The position numbers were made by a program, and so were the translations under genes. From Sphingobium subterraneum (GTDB lineage: Bacteria > Pseudomonadota > Alphaproteobacteria > Sphingomonadales > Sphingomonadaceae): a DNA stretch of 64,000 bases. Of the stretch, positions 34,404 through 43,136 are shown piece after piece. Where the stretch lies: the NCBI RefSeq assembly GCF_014199435.1, contig NZ_JACIJP010000001.1, positions 248,001 to 312,000 of the forward strand, read 5' to 3'. Numbering within the stretch: the first letter of the stretch is position 1; each line of letters begins with the position of its first letter. The notes beneath the pieces were generated by a model that saw only the letters and a program-made list of their open reading frames with translations, did no database searches and was not told the origin of the DNA.

Positions 34404-35444
34404 TTATTTGAGCACGGCGCCGTTCATCGGCGTCAGCGTCGTACCAAACTTGGCAGCGCGGCTGCGGATGGCGTCCGGCGATGCCACAATCCCGGCATTC
34501 TTGAGATAGCCATTGGGACCGAAAGTACCCTCCTTCACATATTCCGCGACGAACTGACGGATGCCGGGAATGGCCTGCGCATGCGCATTCTTCACGTAGA
34601 TGTAGAGCGCGCGGGCGCCGGGATATTTGAAGGTCGAGATCGTCGCATAGGTCGGCTCGACCCCGTTCAGAGAGACGCCGCGCAGGCGTGATGCGTTCTC
34701 TTCCAGATAGCTGTAGCCGAAGAAACCTACAGCCGTCGGATCACCTTCGAGCTTCTGCACAATCAGGTTGTCGTTCTCGCCTGCGTTGATATAGGCGCCG
34801 TCTTCGCGGATGCCCTTGCAGATCTTGTTATACTGGGCTTCGTTGGTTTTCTTTAATGCAACGACCGACGGGTTCGTGTCGCACACCGGGTTCATCAGCA
34901 GATCCTCGATCGAGGAACGCGTGCCGCTGGTCGTTGGCGGACCATAGACGCGGATGGGCAACGCAGGCAGGCTGGGATTCACGTCCTTCCAGGTCTTCGC
35001 GCGGTTCGGCTTGCCAAACGGAGCGGCCGCGATCGCCATGTAGACGTCCTTGACGCTGACGTTGCGCAGCTGACCGTTCTTGGTCTGGGCGAGCGTCAGG
35101 CCGTCGAGGCCAACCTGGATTTCGGTGATTTGCGATACGCCATTCGCGGCGCAGGTCTTGAATTCCGACGCTTTCATGCGGCGCGAGGCATCCAGAATGT
35201 CCGGGTGCTGGGCGCCCACACCCGCACAGAACAGCTTGGCGCCAGCGCCAGTACCGGTCGATTCGACGATCGGCGCGGGGACATTGCGGTTGGCGGCGGC
35301 GAAGCGTTCCGACACGGCTTTGGTGAACGGATACACCGTCGAAGAGCCGACGACGCGGATGTTGCGGCGCATCTGCGCGGAAGCGGGAACGGCAACGACC
35401 GCGGCAAGCGTGGTGGCCAGAAAAATCTTGGTGCTGAGCTTCAT
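34404..35444 (-). CDS. pstS: Periplasmic phosphate-binding protein PstS
   Basis: 346 residues. A signal peptide is cleaved near residue 23 (VPASA). The phosphate-binding motifs are GSSTVYPFT at the mature N-terminus, ESTGTGAGAKLFC and TTSGTRSSIEDLL. It captures phosphate in the periplasm for PstCAB. The start at 35444 has AGAGGG 4 nt upstream; an upstream in-frame ATG (35468) would spoil the signal peptide. It is the first gene of the pst operon, downstream of the Pho box, and is followed by a strong hairpin. Confidence 0.95.
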   Translation of the reverse strand: MKLSTKIFLATTLAAVVAVPASAQMRRNIRVVGSSTVYPFTKAVSERFAAANRNVPAPIVESTGTGAGAKLFCAGVGAQHPDILDASRRMKASEFKTCAANGVSQITEIQVGLDGLTLAQTKNGQLRNVSVKDVYMAIAAAPFGKPNRAKTWKDVNPSLPALPIRVYGPPTTSGTRSSIEDLLMNPVCDTNPSVVALKKTNEAQYNKICKGIREDGAYINAGENDNLIVQKLEGDPTAVGFFGYSYLEENASRLRGVSLNGVEPTYATISTFKYPGARALYIYVKNAHAQAIPGIRQFVAEYVKEGTFGPNGYLKNAGIVASPDAIRSRAAKFGTTLTPMNGAVLK

Positions 35445-35503
35445 TTCGCCCTCTTGGTCCATGGTCACTCCCCCTGCGGAAGTGTCTCACCGGCCACTAG
35501 GGA

Positions 35504-35520
35504 GATTCGGAGACCGAATC
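35504..35520. promoter_or_regulatory. Inverted repeat next to the Pho box
   Basis: GATTCGG (35504-35510) and CCGAATC (35514-35520) are perfect 7-base arms with a 3-base spacer, directly adjoining the last Pho heptamer on its promoter-proximal side. It occupies the expected -10 to +1 region of pstS and could be a second operator or a 5'-end hairpin. Confidence 0.5.
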
Positions 35521-35549
35521 GTGACACATCTATTACAGTTATGTGACAG
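35521..35549 (-). promoter_or_regulatory. Pho box, three heptamers in 11-bp phase
   Basis: On the minus strand CTGTCAC (35549-35543), CTGTAAT (35538-35532) and GTGTCAC (35527-35521) are spaced exactly 11 bp, with AT-rich 4-bp gaps. This matches the PhoB consensus of 7-bp direct repeats separated by 4 bp. It ends 76 bp upstream of the pstS ATG, so the operon should be induced by phosphate starvation. Confidence 0.88.
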
Positions 35550-35592
35550 GCCCATCTGGTGGGCCGCTGTCCCTGTCCGACCCTGCAGATTG

Positions 35593-36192
35593 CTAGGGTT
35601 CCAGTACCATCTCGCCATTTTCCACCCGCCAACTTTTCAGGCGCGAAAGGAAGTTCATCCCGAGCACGTTGACGTCACCCAGGCTTTCAGAAACCACAAT
35701 GCCCAAATCGCTGGCTTGGATGGGCCCCACATGAAGGCTCGCGATTGACGAACGCCGCGCTTCGACCACCCCATTGGCGGTCTGCATCATCATCGGTGGG
35801 GCAAAGGCATCGATGTTGAGCCCCGCGCGCTTGGCGTCTTCCACCCCCACGGCCGTGATGGTCGCGCCGCTGTCGATCAGGAAACGGGTGGAGGTGCCGT
35901 TGATCTGCGCGTCGGCCCAGTAATGCCCGTCAGGCGCCTGCGCGATGCGCAGTGTCTGGCCGACGACCTTCTGCATCGACTGGCCGGTCACTTCGCTGCG
36001 GACGCGGCTGGCAACACCCATCAGTTCGTTGCGATAGCTGAATATCACCAGCGCGATGCCAAAAATAACGATCCATGAGAGCACCATTCCGAGCGCACTT
36101 CGCAGCGAAAAACGGCGCGACAACAGGGCGGACCCGACCAGCACCAGGGCCAGAACATACCAAATGACATCCGCGCTCTGGGCGGCGTTCAT
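35593..36192 (-). CDS. Membrane-anchored retropepsin-like aspartic protease
   Basis: 199 residues. Two hydrophobic segments lie at the N-terminus (VIWYVLALVLVGSALL and ALGMVLSWIVIFGIALVIFS). A single-lobe aspartic protease domain of the clan AA type follows, with active-site FLIDSGATITAVG and the second conserved block VNVLGMNFLSRLKSW. It must dimerise to form an active site, as retropepsins do. Substrate unknown. It starts within the stop of the upstream hydrolase (ATGA) and is the last gene of a long minus-strand run; pstS begins about 150 bp further on. Confidence 0.88.
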   Translation of the reverse strand: MNAAQSADVIWYVLALVLVGSALLSRRFSLRSALGMVLSWIVIFGIALVIFSYRNELMGVASRVRSEVTGQSMQKVVGQTLRIAQAPDGHYWADAQINGTSTRFLIDSGATITAVGVEDAKRAGLNIDAFAPPMMMQTANGVVEARRSSIASLHVGPIQASDLGIVVSESLGDVNVLGMNFLSRLKSWRVENGEMVLEP

Positions 36193-36959
36193 GGCTCGAG
36201 GATCAGGCCGTCATGGGCCGGGCGGACGGTGTCGGGCAGCATCGCGCACAGGCTATCATAATCCATGCTCTGGTCCATATGCGTCAGGAACGCGCGGCCC
36301 GGTTGCAGCTTGGCGATCGCATCGAGCGTGAGCGCAAGATGCGCGTGCGTGGGGTGCGGCGCGACGCGCAAGGCATCGACAATCCAGACATCCACCCCTG
36401 CAAATAACGCCACCATAGCGCTCGTTACTTCATGAAAATCTGTAGAATACGCCACGCTCTTCCCATTGTGTGAAAAGTGAAAACCGGTGGAGAAAATCGA
36501 ACCATGGGGCTGGTCCACGCAACGGATCGCGACGTCGCCGACCGTCAATGCGTCGGGCAGAACGGCGGCGTCGATGATCGGTGGATAGCCATCCCGCCCG
36601 TCAAACGCGTATGCGAAGCGGCGCTGAAGCAGCTCGAGCGGCTCGCGCCGGGCGAAGGCGGGGATCCGCTGGCGACGGCTATGGAAAAGTTGGCGAACGT
36701 CGTCGATGCCATGGCAATGGTCGGCATGATCGTGCGTCCACAGGATCGCGTCGACCGCATCGACATCGGCGTCGAGAAGCTGCGCGCGCATATCGGGTGA
36801 GGTATCGACAAGAATGCGCGTGGTGTCGGTTTCGACAAGGATCGACGCGCGCGTGCGGCGGTTCTTCGGGTTGGCGGGGTTGCATGCGCCCCAGTCATTG
36901 CCGATACGGGGCACGCCGGACGAGGTGCCGCATCCCAAGATCCGCGCGCGCAGAGTCAT
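36189..36959 (-). CDS. PhnP-like metallo-beta-lactamase-fold hydrolase
   Basis: 256 residues. The fold's metal site is THDHADHCHG, with an N-terminal ILGCGTSSGVPRI and later TDFHEVT and HAHLALT motifs. The sequence is closest in style to the PhnP / cyclic-phosphodiesterase branch, so it probably cleaves a phosphodiester; substrate unknown. It starts inside the tatD stop and ends inside the protease start, each with a 4-nt ATGA overlap. Confidence 0.88.
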   Translation of the reverse strand: MTLRARILGCGTSSGVPRIGNDWGACNPANPKNRRTRASILVETDTTRILVDTSPDMRAQLLDADVDAVDAILWTHDHADHCHGIDDVRQLFHSRRQRIPAFARREPLELLQRRFAYAFDGRDGYPPIIDAAVLPDALTVGDVAIRCVDQPHGSIFSTGFHFSHNGKSVAYSTDFHEVTSAMVALFAGVDVWIVDALRVAPHPTHAHLALTLDAIAKLQPGRAFLTHMDQSMDYDSLCAMLPDTVRPAHDGLILEP

Positions 36960-37726
36960 GCGGCCTTGGCAAACAGCGCGAAGAAATTGGTGGTGGTTGC
37001 CGCCACCAGATCGTCCAGCGTTTCACCACGCAAGGTCGCCAGAAAACGCGCCGTGTCGGCTACGAACGCCGGTTCGCACGGCCTTCCCCGATGTGGTACC
37101 GGTGCGAGGAACGGCGAGTCCGTCTCGATGAGCAGCCGGTCGAGCGGCAGGCGCGCAGCGGTCTCCTGAAGATCCTTGGCGTTCTTGAACGTCACAATCC
37201 CGGAAATACTGATGAACAGACCCAGTTCCATAGCGGCGTCCGCAAAGTCTCCGGACGCGGTGAAACAGTGGATCACGCCCGTGAAGGCACCCTGCCCCAT
37301 TTCGTCGCGCAGGATAGCGATCGTGTCCTCCTCCGCATCACGGGTATGGATGATGATCGGAAGTGCGGTGTCGCGCGCCGCGCCGATGTGCGCGCGAAAA
37401 CTCGCCTGCTGGCGCGCGCGATCGCTCTTGTCGTAATAATAATCAAGGCCGGTTTCCCCGATGCCGACGACCCGCGGGTGCGCCGCTCGCGTAACGAGCT
37501 GTGCCCTATCGACATCGGGATGTTCGTCCGCCTCATGCGGGTGAATACCGACGCTCGCCCAGACATCCTCTTCCCGCTCCGCCGCACCGATAACCGCATC
37601 CCACTCGCTCGCGCGGGTCGAGATGTTGAGCATACCGGTTACGCCCGCGGCGCGCGCGCGCGTCAGGACGCCGTTGGGATCCTCGACCAAGCCTTTGTAA
37701 TTGAGATGGCAATGGCTATCGATCAT
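36956..37726 (-). CDS. tatD: TatD-family metal-dependent DNase
   Basis: 256 residues, TIM-barrel hydrolase. Metal-binding residues are in DSHCHLN at the N-terminus, GIGETGLDYYY, IIHTRDAEEDT, GVIHCFTAS and LIETDSPFLAPVPHRG. TatD/YcfH-type enzymes have 3'-5' exonuclease activity and are linked to DNA repair and fragmentation. The metG-tatD neighbourhood is common in bacteria. Overlaps metG and the downstream hydrolase by 4 nt each. Confidence 0.94.
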   Translation of the reverse strand: MIDSHCHLNYKGLVEDPNGVLTRARAAGVTGMLNISTRASEWDAVIGAAEREEDVWASVGIHPHEADEHPDVDRAQLVTRAAHPRVVGIGETGLDYYYDKSDRARQQASFRAHIGAARDTALPIIIHTRDAEEDTIAILRDEMGQGAFTGVIHCFTASGDFADAAMELGLFISISGIVTFKNAKDLQETAARLPLDRLLIETDSPFLAPVPHRGRPCEPAFVADTARFLATLRGETLDDLVAATTTNFFALFAKAA

Positions 37727-39303
37727 GCTCCGGCTTCGTCCTCGGTGAGTTCGAGGCGCGGGAACAGCGGCTTGGGTGGGGACAGGGTGAACCCGGATGC
37801 ACGCAGGTCGGCGTACCAGTCGGACGCCAGTCCTTCATAGGTCCGCGCCTCAGCAGGAACGCCCATCTGGTCAAGAAGATTGGCTGCGCTCGCCGGGATG
37901 ATGGGTTGGATCGCGATGGCAAGTTGGCCGATTGCATTATAAAGCACCGCAAGCACCGCCTCCATTCGTTCCGGGTCGGTCTTGCGTAGTGCCCACGGCG
38001 CCTGCGCGTCGATGTAGGCATTGCAGGCGAAGACAGCACGCATCCACTCTTCGATTGCCGTTGACGGGGCAAGTCCTGCCAGTTCCCTTGGGACGAGAGT
38101 ATGACATGCATCTTGGACAACGCCTTGAAGCTGATGATCCGCAGTGTGGGAACTGCCTTCAACCGCCCAGGGCAACCGCCCCTCCAGATTCTTCGCAATA
38201 AAGCTCAAGGTACGTTGCGCCAGATTACCAAAGCTATTGGCGAGATCTGAATTTGCCCTCTGAACAATTGCTTCTGCACTATAGCTGCCATCATTTCCGA
38301 AAGTGACTTCGGACAGCAGGAAATAGCGCAGTTGGTCCACCCCGAAACGCTCGGCCAGCTCCAGTGGATCGGCAACGTTGCCCACCGATTTTGACATCTT
38401 CTCACCCCGGTTGAGGAGGAAACCGTGGCCGAACACTTGGCTGGGCAGCGGCAGCTTGGCGCTCATCAGGAATGCCGGCCAGTAGACCGCGTGGAAGCGT
38501 ACAATGTCCTTGCCGATAATGTGCAGAATATCGCCGCCTTCTGCCCAGTATTTCGCCATGCGTTCGGCGTCGTCGGGATAGCCGCTGCCGGTGAGGTAGT
38601 TGGTGAGCGCGTCGACCCACACATACATGACGTGATTGTCGCCATTGGGTACCTTGACGCCCCAGTCGAAGCTGGTGCGGGAGACGCTCAGGTCGGACAG
38701 GCCGCCCTCGACGAAGCGCATGATTTCATTGCGGCGGCTATCCGGCTGGATGAAATCCGGCTGGCTGGCGTAGAGATCGAGCAAAGGCTGCTGATATTTC
38801 GACAGGCGGAAGAACCAGCTTTCCTCCACGTTCCATTCGACGGGCGTCCCCTGCGGCGAGAGCTTGGCGCCGCCCTCCCCCTCGACCAGTTCCTTTTCGT
38901 CGTAAAAGGCTTCGTCGCGGATCGAGTACCAGCCTTCGTAGCGATCAAGATAGAGGTCGCCATTCGCCTCCATCGCGGCCCACAAGGCCTGGCTGGCGCG
39001 GTGATGATCCGGCTCGCTCGTGCGGATAAAGCGGTCATAAGAAATGTTAAGAGCATCATCCATCTGACGGAAATAGGCGGACATTTCGTCCGCCAGCGCC
39101 AGCGGCTCGATCCCGCGTGCGCGGGCGGCCTGCGCCATTTTCAGCCCATGCTCATCCGTGCCCGTCTGAAAGAACACATCGCGCCCCATCATCCGCTGGA
39201 ACCGCGCGAAGGCGTCGGTCGCGATCGCCTCATAGGCATGGCCGATATGCGGCCGCCCGTTGGGGTAGCTGATGGCGGTAGTGATCGTGAACGGTTTGGC
39301 CAT
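37723..39303 (-). CDS. metG: Methionyl-tRNA synthetase
   Basis: 526 residues. Class I synthetase that charges tRNA-Met. The HIGH-type motif is SYPNGRPHIGHAYEA (about residue 19) and KMSKS is intact in RGEKMSKSVGNVADP. The connecting insertion has no CxxC zinc pairs, the short type without a C-terminal tRNA-binding extension. It follows holB after 86 bp and overlaps tatD by 4 nt. Confidence 0.96.
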   Translation of the reverse strand: MAKPFTITTAISYPNGRPHIGHAYEAIATDAFARFQRMMGRDVFFQTGTDEHGLKMAQAARARGIEPLALADEMSAYFRQMDDALNISYDRFIRTSEPDHHRASQALWAAMEANGDLYLDRYEGWYSIRDEAFYDEKELVEGEGGAKLSPQGTPVEWNVEESWFFRLSKYQQPLLDLYASQPDFIQPDSRRNEIMRFVEGGLSDLSVSRTSFDWGVKVPNGDNHVMYVWVDALTNYLTGSGYPDDAERMAKYWAEGGDILHIIGKDIVRFHAVYWPAFLMSAKLPLPSQVFGHGFLLNRGEKMSKSVGNVADPLELAERFGVDQLRYFLLSEVTFGNDGSYSAEAIVQRANSDLANSFGNLAQRTLSFIAKNLEGRLPWAVEGSSHTADHQLQGVVQDACHTLVPRELAGLAPSTAIEEWMRAVFACNAYIDAQAPWALRKTDPERMEAVLAVLYNAIGQLAIAIQPIIPASAANLLDQMGVPAEARTYEGLASDWYADLRASGFTLSPPKPLFPRLELTEDEAGA

Positions 39304-39389
39304 GTGGGACTATATGCTCGCTGGCAGGAAGGGATCTCTTGTCCCTCTAGCGCCAGTCTCACCTCGGTCCAAGGCGTTTATCGAGAGGG

Positions 39390-40355
39390 TCAGACCTCTG
39401 CGGTCTGCCGCGCAAGACTGGCGACCTGGCTACACAACTCGAACACCACCGTTGCAGGATCGAGCGACAGGAGGATCGCTCCGCCCGCGAGCCTGCGCGC
39501 TTCGTCCCATGCGGCAAGCGACGTCGCGAGCGCATCGCCGTGCCGTGCACGGGCCTGCGCCGCGATAAAGGCCGGGGCGTGCTCCAGAAAGGCGACGAAA
39601 CGGAGCCGCGCGCTTTTGAGGGCGAGGGATTGGGCGAGCGTCAGACGTTCGGCATTGTCGGGGTCGCCGGTGGCGGCGATGCGGGCCAGCGCGGCGTTCA
39701 TTTCCGCTATCCCGAGCCCGGCAAAGCCCAGCGCACGGCCCGGCGATCCGTTGCCAATTTCGATGAGACCCGCAAGCTCGTGATCGGGTAGATCCGGCCT
39801 TGCATCGGCCAGAGCGCGTCGCATCGTGCTCTCGTCCAGCGCGGAAAAACGCAGCATGCGGCAGCGCGAGCGGATCGTGGGGAGCAGGCGCGAGGGCGCG
39901 TGGCTGACCAGCAGAAAGACGACACCCTGGGGCGGCTCTTCCAGGCTCTTGAGCAAAGCGTTGGCGGCGCCGCGTTCCAGGTCGTCCGCACTATCAATGA
40001 GGATGACGCGGCGGCTGGCAATCGACGGCGCGCTTTCGAGCAGGCGATGCAGGCCGCGCACCTGATCGACGCTGATATTGCGGGCGAGATCGCCATTGTC
40101 CTTTTCGACGCGTGAAAGTTCGGCATAATCGGGGTGGGTCCCGGCGGTGAACAAATGGGCGGCGGGGTGATGATCGGGAACCTCGCCTGCCTCCCCGGCA
40201 AGCAGGCTGAGCGCGATCGACCGGGCAACGCTCGCCTTGCCGATGCCTTCCGAACCCGCGAGAATCCAGCCGTGATGCATGCGACCCGAAGCCGCAGCGT
40301 CGAGCAGTTCCGCGCGCTGGAGATCATGGCCGAGAATGCGTGAGAATGACGTCAT
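39390..40355 (-). CDS. holB: DNA polymerase III delta-prime subunit
   Basis: 321 residues. The clamp-loader subunit that helps load the beta sliding clamp. The AAA+ core starts ILGHDLQRAELLDA and keeps HGWILAGSEGIGKAS (degenerate Walker A), VILIDSADDLERGAANALLK, LEEPP and the SRC motif IRSRCRMLRF. It has no zinc module Cys set. Overlaps tmk by 4 nt (ATGA); the tmk-holB pair is a common bacterial arrangement. Confidence 0.93.
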   Translation of the reverse strand: MTSFSRILGHDLQRAELLDAAASGRMHHGWILAGSEGIGKASVARSIALSLLAGEAGEVPDHHPAAHLFTAGTHPDYAELSRVEKDNGDLARNISVDQVRGLHRLLESAPSIASRRVILIDSADDLERGAANALLKSLEEPPQGVVFLLVSHAPSRLLPTIRSRCRMLRFSALDESTMRRALADARPDLPDHELAGLIEIGNGSPGRALGFAGLGIAEMNAALARIAATGDPDNAERLTLAQSLALKSARLRFVAFLEHAPAFIAAQARARHGDALATSLAAWDEARRLAGGAILLSLDPATVVFELCSQVASLARQTAEV

Positions 40356-40981
40356 GACAGCAGATCCGCCAGATCCGCGATGAGCCGCGCGGTGACGGCA
40401 TCGGGCGCGCCGCTGGCGTCGATCATGCGTACGCGGACGGTATCCTCAGCGGCGTAGGCGGCGAAGGCGTCCGCCACCCGGCGGTGATAGGCGGCATCCC
40501 GCGCGCCGAACCGGTCGCTAGCACCCTGATCGCGCCACCGCGCGCGGTCCAGCGCCTCGTCCTGCGGGAGCGCGAGGATGTAGGTGCGGTCGGGCAGCAG
40601 CCCCTGCGATCCGATGCGATGCAGCGTCATGATGTCGTCATCGGCAAGGCCGCTGGCTCCGCTCTGGTACGCCCGGCTGCTGTCGATGAAGCGGTCGGAC
40701 AGTACCCATTGCCCGGCATCCAGAGCGGGGACGATGCGTTTTTCGAGATGGTCGGCGCGCGCTGCGGCGAACAGCAGCGCTTCGGCGCGCGGCCCCCAGC
40801 GCCCGGCATCGCCGGTGAGCAGCAGCGTGCGGATCGCCTCTGCGCCTTCGCTACCGCCTGGTTCGCGGGTTTCCACGACTTCCTTGCCCTGCCCGCGCAG
40901 ATAGGTGGCAAGGGCGCGGAGCTGGGTCGACTTGCCGGCCCCCTCCCCGCCTTCCAGCGTGATGAAGCGGCCGCGGCTCAC
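40352..40981 (-). CDS. tmk: Thymidylate kinase
   Basis: 209 residues from a GTG start. Phosphorylates dTMP to dTDP. P-loop FITLEGGEGAGKSTQ at residues 5-19, the DR(Y/F)-type motif SDRFIDSSRAYQ, and the lid region RARWRDQGASDRFG. The GTG overlaps the dacC stop (GTGA at 40978-40981) and gives the normal length; an upstream ATG at 41008 would add nine residues inside dacC. Stop overlaps holB by 4 nt. Confidence 0.94.
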   Translation of the reverse strand: MSRGRFITLEGGEGAGKSTQLRALATYLRGQGKEVVETREPGGSEGAEAIRTLLLTGDAGRWGPRAEALLFAAARADHLEKRIVPALDAGQWVLSDRFIDSSRAYQSGASGLADDDIMTLHRIGSQGLLPDRTYILALPQDEALDRARWRDQGASDRFGARDAAYHRRVADAFAAYAAEDTVRVRMIDASGAPDAVTARLIADLADLLS

Positions 40982-42141
40982 CCGAACAGCGACTTGAGGC
41001 CGTTCCACAGGCGGCCGAAGAACCCGGCCTCGGCGACATCTTCACCCGCAACGAGCGGCATGACCTGCGGATCGGTGTCGGGGGTCGAAACGATCAGCTG
41101 GGCGATCTGCTGTCCCTTGGCGATGGGCGCCTTGATCGGGCCGGTGTAGACGACCTTCACGCTGATGTTGCCGGACGCCGAAAGCGGCAGGGTGACAGCA
41201 AGATTGCGCGGAGCGACAAGCGGTACAGAGGTGGCGCTGCCCTGCTGCACCTCGGCGGTCTCGACCGTCGCACCTTGGCGGAACAGGGGCTGCGCGCGCC
41301 ACGATTTGAAGCCCCAGTCCATGAAGCGCACGGACTCCTCGATGCGACCGTTGAAACTGGTGAGGCCAGCGACGACCATAACGAGGCGACGGCCGTTCTG
41401 CTCGGCAGAGCCAGTGAAGCCATAGCCCGCTTCTTCCGTGTGGCCGGTTTTCAGCCCGTCCGCGCCCGCGATCTTTCCGAGGATCGGGTTGCGGTTATCC
41501 TGCTTGATCTCGTTCCCGCCCATGGTCTTGCCCCATGTAAAGGAGCGCGTGGCGTAGAATTTGCGGTAGAGATCCGGTGTTTCCTGAACGGTTGCGGCGG
41601 CCAGATGAGCCAGGTCCCGCGCGGTCACATAGGTGCGGCCTTCGTCCGGCCAGCCGTTGCTGGTGCCGAAATGGCTGTTGGCGAGACCGAGCCGTGCGGC
41701 TTCCTTGTTCATGAGGTCGGTGAAGGCCTGCTCTGTCCCGGCGATTCCTTCGGCCAGAACAACGCACGCGTCATTGCCCGACAGGGTAACGATACCGTGC
41801 AGCAGATTTTCGACCGACACCTGTTCGTTGGGCGAAAGGAACATGGTCGATCCCGCCGCCGGGCCATGCCATTGCTGCCAGGTTTCCGGGCGCACGGTGA
41901 TCATCTGGTTGAGGCGAAGCTTGCCTTCCTTGATCAGCTTGAAGGCAACATGCACCGTCATCATTTTCGCCATCGACGCGGGCGGAATGCGGGTCTCCGC
42001 CCCCTTGTCGTAGAGCACCGCGCCGGACGAGAGATCCTGCATATAGGCAATGGGCGCGGCGCTCTCATAGGGCGGCGCATTGGCGACCAGCGGGTCGAGC
42101 GAAACGGTCAGGAACAATATGCCGAGTGCGAGCTTCTTCAT
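40978..42141 (-). CDS. dacC: D-alanyl-D-alanine carboxypeptidase (PBP5/6 family, S11)
   Basis: 387 residues. Trims pentapeptide side chains of peptidoglycan in the periplasm. A signal peptide spans about residues 1-22. Active-site motifs are SMAK (Ser56, Lys59), SGN (about 121-123) and KTG (about 227, in LKTGHTEEAG). The usual SMTK is SMAK here. A C-terminal PBP5-type beta domain ends in an amphipathic helix (FFGRLWNGLKSLFG) that anchors the protein to the membrane. GAGAGG lies 4 nt before the ATG. It is coupled to tmk and lies 71 bp after rlpA; the dacC symbol is by family only. Confidence 0.92.
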   Translation of the reverse strand: MKKLALGILFLTVSLDPLVANAPPYESAAPIAYMQDLSSGAVLYDKGAETRIPPASMAKMMTVHVAFKLIKEGKLRLNQMITVRPETWQQWHGPAAGSTMFLSPNEQVSVENLLHGIVTLSGNDACVVLAEGIAGTEQAFTDLMNKEAARLGLANSHFGTSNGWPDEGRTYVTARDLAHLAAATVQETPDLYRKFYATRSFTWGKTMGGNEIKQDNRNPILGKIAGADGLKTGHTEEAGYGFTGSAEQNGRRLVMVVAGLTSFNGRIEESVRFMDWGFKSWRAQPLFRQGATVETAEVQQGSATSVPLVAPRNLAVTLPLSASGNISVKVVYTGPIKAPIAKGQQIAQLIVSTPDTDPQVMPLVAGEDVAEAGFFGRLWNGLKSLFG

Positions 42142-42212
42142 CGGGCCTCTCTGGTGCGGTGCAATTCCGGTTTGCGAATCCGGGCTATACGCCAGAGCAG
42201 CGCGAAGTGCAG

Positions 42213-43136
42213 CTATTCGTTTACCATGATACGCGCGCCGGGAAAGCCGGACGCGGCGGCGCGCTTTACGCCTTCGGCCGCTGCGGCTTCGCTGGGATAA
42301 GGGCCGTAGCGGACCCGCCAGAGCGCGCCGGATGGCGATGCGGTAGCGCCGATACGTTTTGCCGCCGCTGCGGCCCGTTCGCGCGAGGAGAAAGCGGCGG
42401 CCTGTACGACATAGGAGATCCCGGCCTGCGGGACGGCTGGTTTGGGCAATGCAACAGGTTTCGGCGCAACGGACGCCTGAGCTTTGGGCGGAACGAGCGC
42501 GACCACGGGCGCGGGAGGCAGGCTGCCCGGTGCTGCCTGCAGCTTGCTGCGCAGGGCAACAAGCAAAGGCGCGGGCGTTTCGAGTCTTTCAGCCGCCCTG
42601 CCTCCGGCGCGCAATGTCGCCCGTTCCTGATCCGGTGGATTGACGCGGCGCACGCGCACGGCGGCGGCCCCGCCACCCGCAATCCCCAGTTGCTCCGCCG
42701 CCCCGCGCGACAGGTCGATCAGCCGATCGTTGGAAAAGGGACCGCGATCGTTCAATCGCACCAGGATTGTCCGCCCGTTGTCGAGCGCCGTCACCTCCAC
42801 ATAGCTTGGCAGCGGCAGGGTCTTGTGCGCGCCGCTGATGCCGCCGGGGTTGAAGCGCTCACCATTGGCCGTCGCGTTGCCGCCGACTTCCTCGCCATAC
42901 CAGCTCGCATAACCGACCTCGTCGTAGCTGGGCGGATCGGCGGGCGTGTAGGTAACGCTCCCAACCTGATAGGGATTGCCGATCTTGACGGGTAAGTCCT
43001 GCACCACGGCACGGGGTGGAGATGGACGTGCGGCGGGCGGCGGCCCGGCTTCCCGCTTTCCCACGATCCCGCTACAGGACCCCAGCGCCAGCGCCGCTCC
43101 CCCGAGCAGTGCTATAGTCCTAATCGTCGACAGCAT
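42213..43136 (-). CDS. rlpA: RlpA-type septal lytic transglycosylase lipoprotein with SPOR domain
   Basis: 307 residues. The signal ends in a lipobox (LALGSC, Cys about residue 21). The double-psi beta-barrel domain (about residues 70-165) has GYASWYGEEVGGNATANGE, AHKTLPLPSYVEVT and RLNDRGPFSNDRLIDLS. A Pro/Ala-rich linker leads to a C-terminal SPOR domain (about 238-307, YVVQAAAFSSRERA), which binds denuded glycan at the division septum. In many RlpA proteins the residue after GE-x-F is Asp; here it is Asn (GERFN). The gene starts 17 nt inside the end of the mltB-like gene. Confidence 0.92.
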   Translation of the reverse strand: MLSTIRTIALLGGAALALGSCSGIVGKREAGPPPAARPSPPRAVVQDLPVKIGNPYQVGSVTYTPADPPSYDEVGYASWYGEEVGGNATANGERFNPGGISGAHKTLPLPSYVEVTALDNGRTILVRLNDRGPFSNDRLIDLSRGAAEQLGIAGGGAAAVRVRRVNPPDQERATLRAGGRAAERLETPAPLLVALRSKLQAAPGSLPPAPVVALVPPKAQASVAPKPVALPKPAVPQAGISYVVQAAAFSSRERAAAAAKRIGATASPSGALWRVRYGPYPSEAAAAEGVKRAAASGFPGARIMVNE

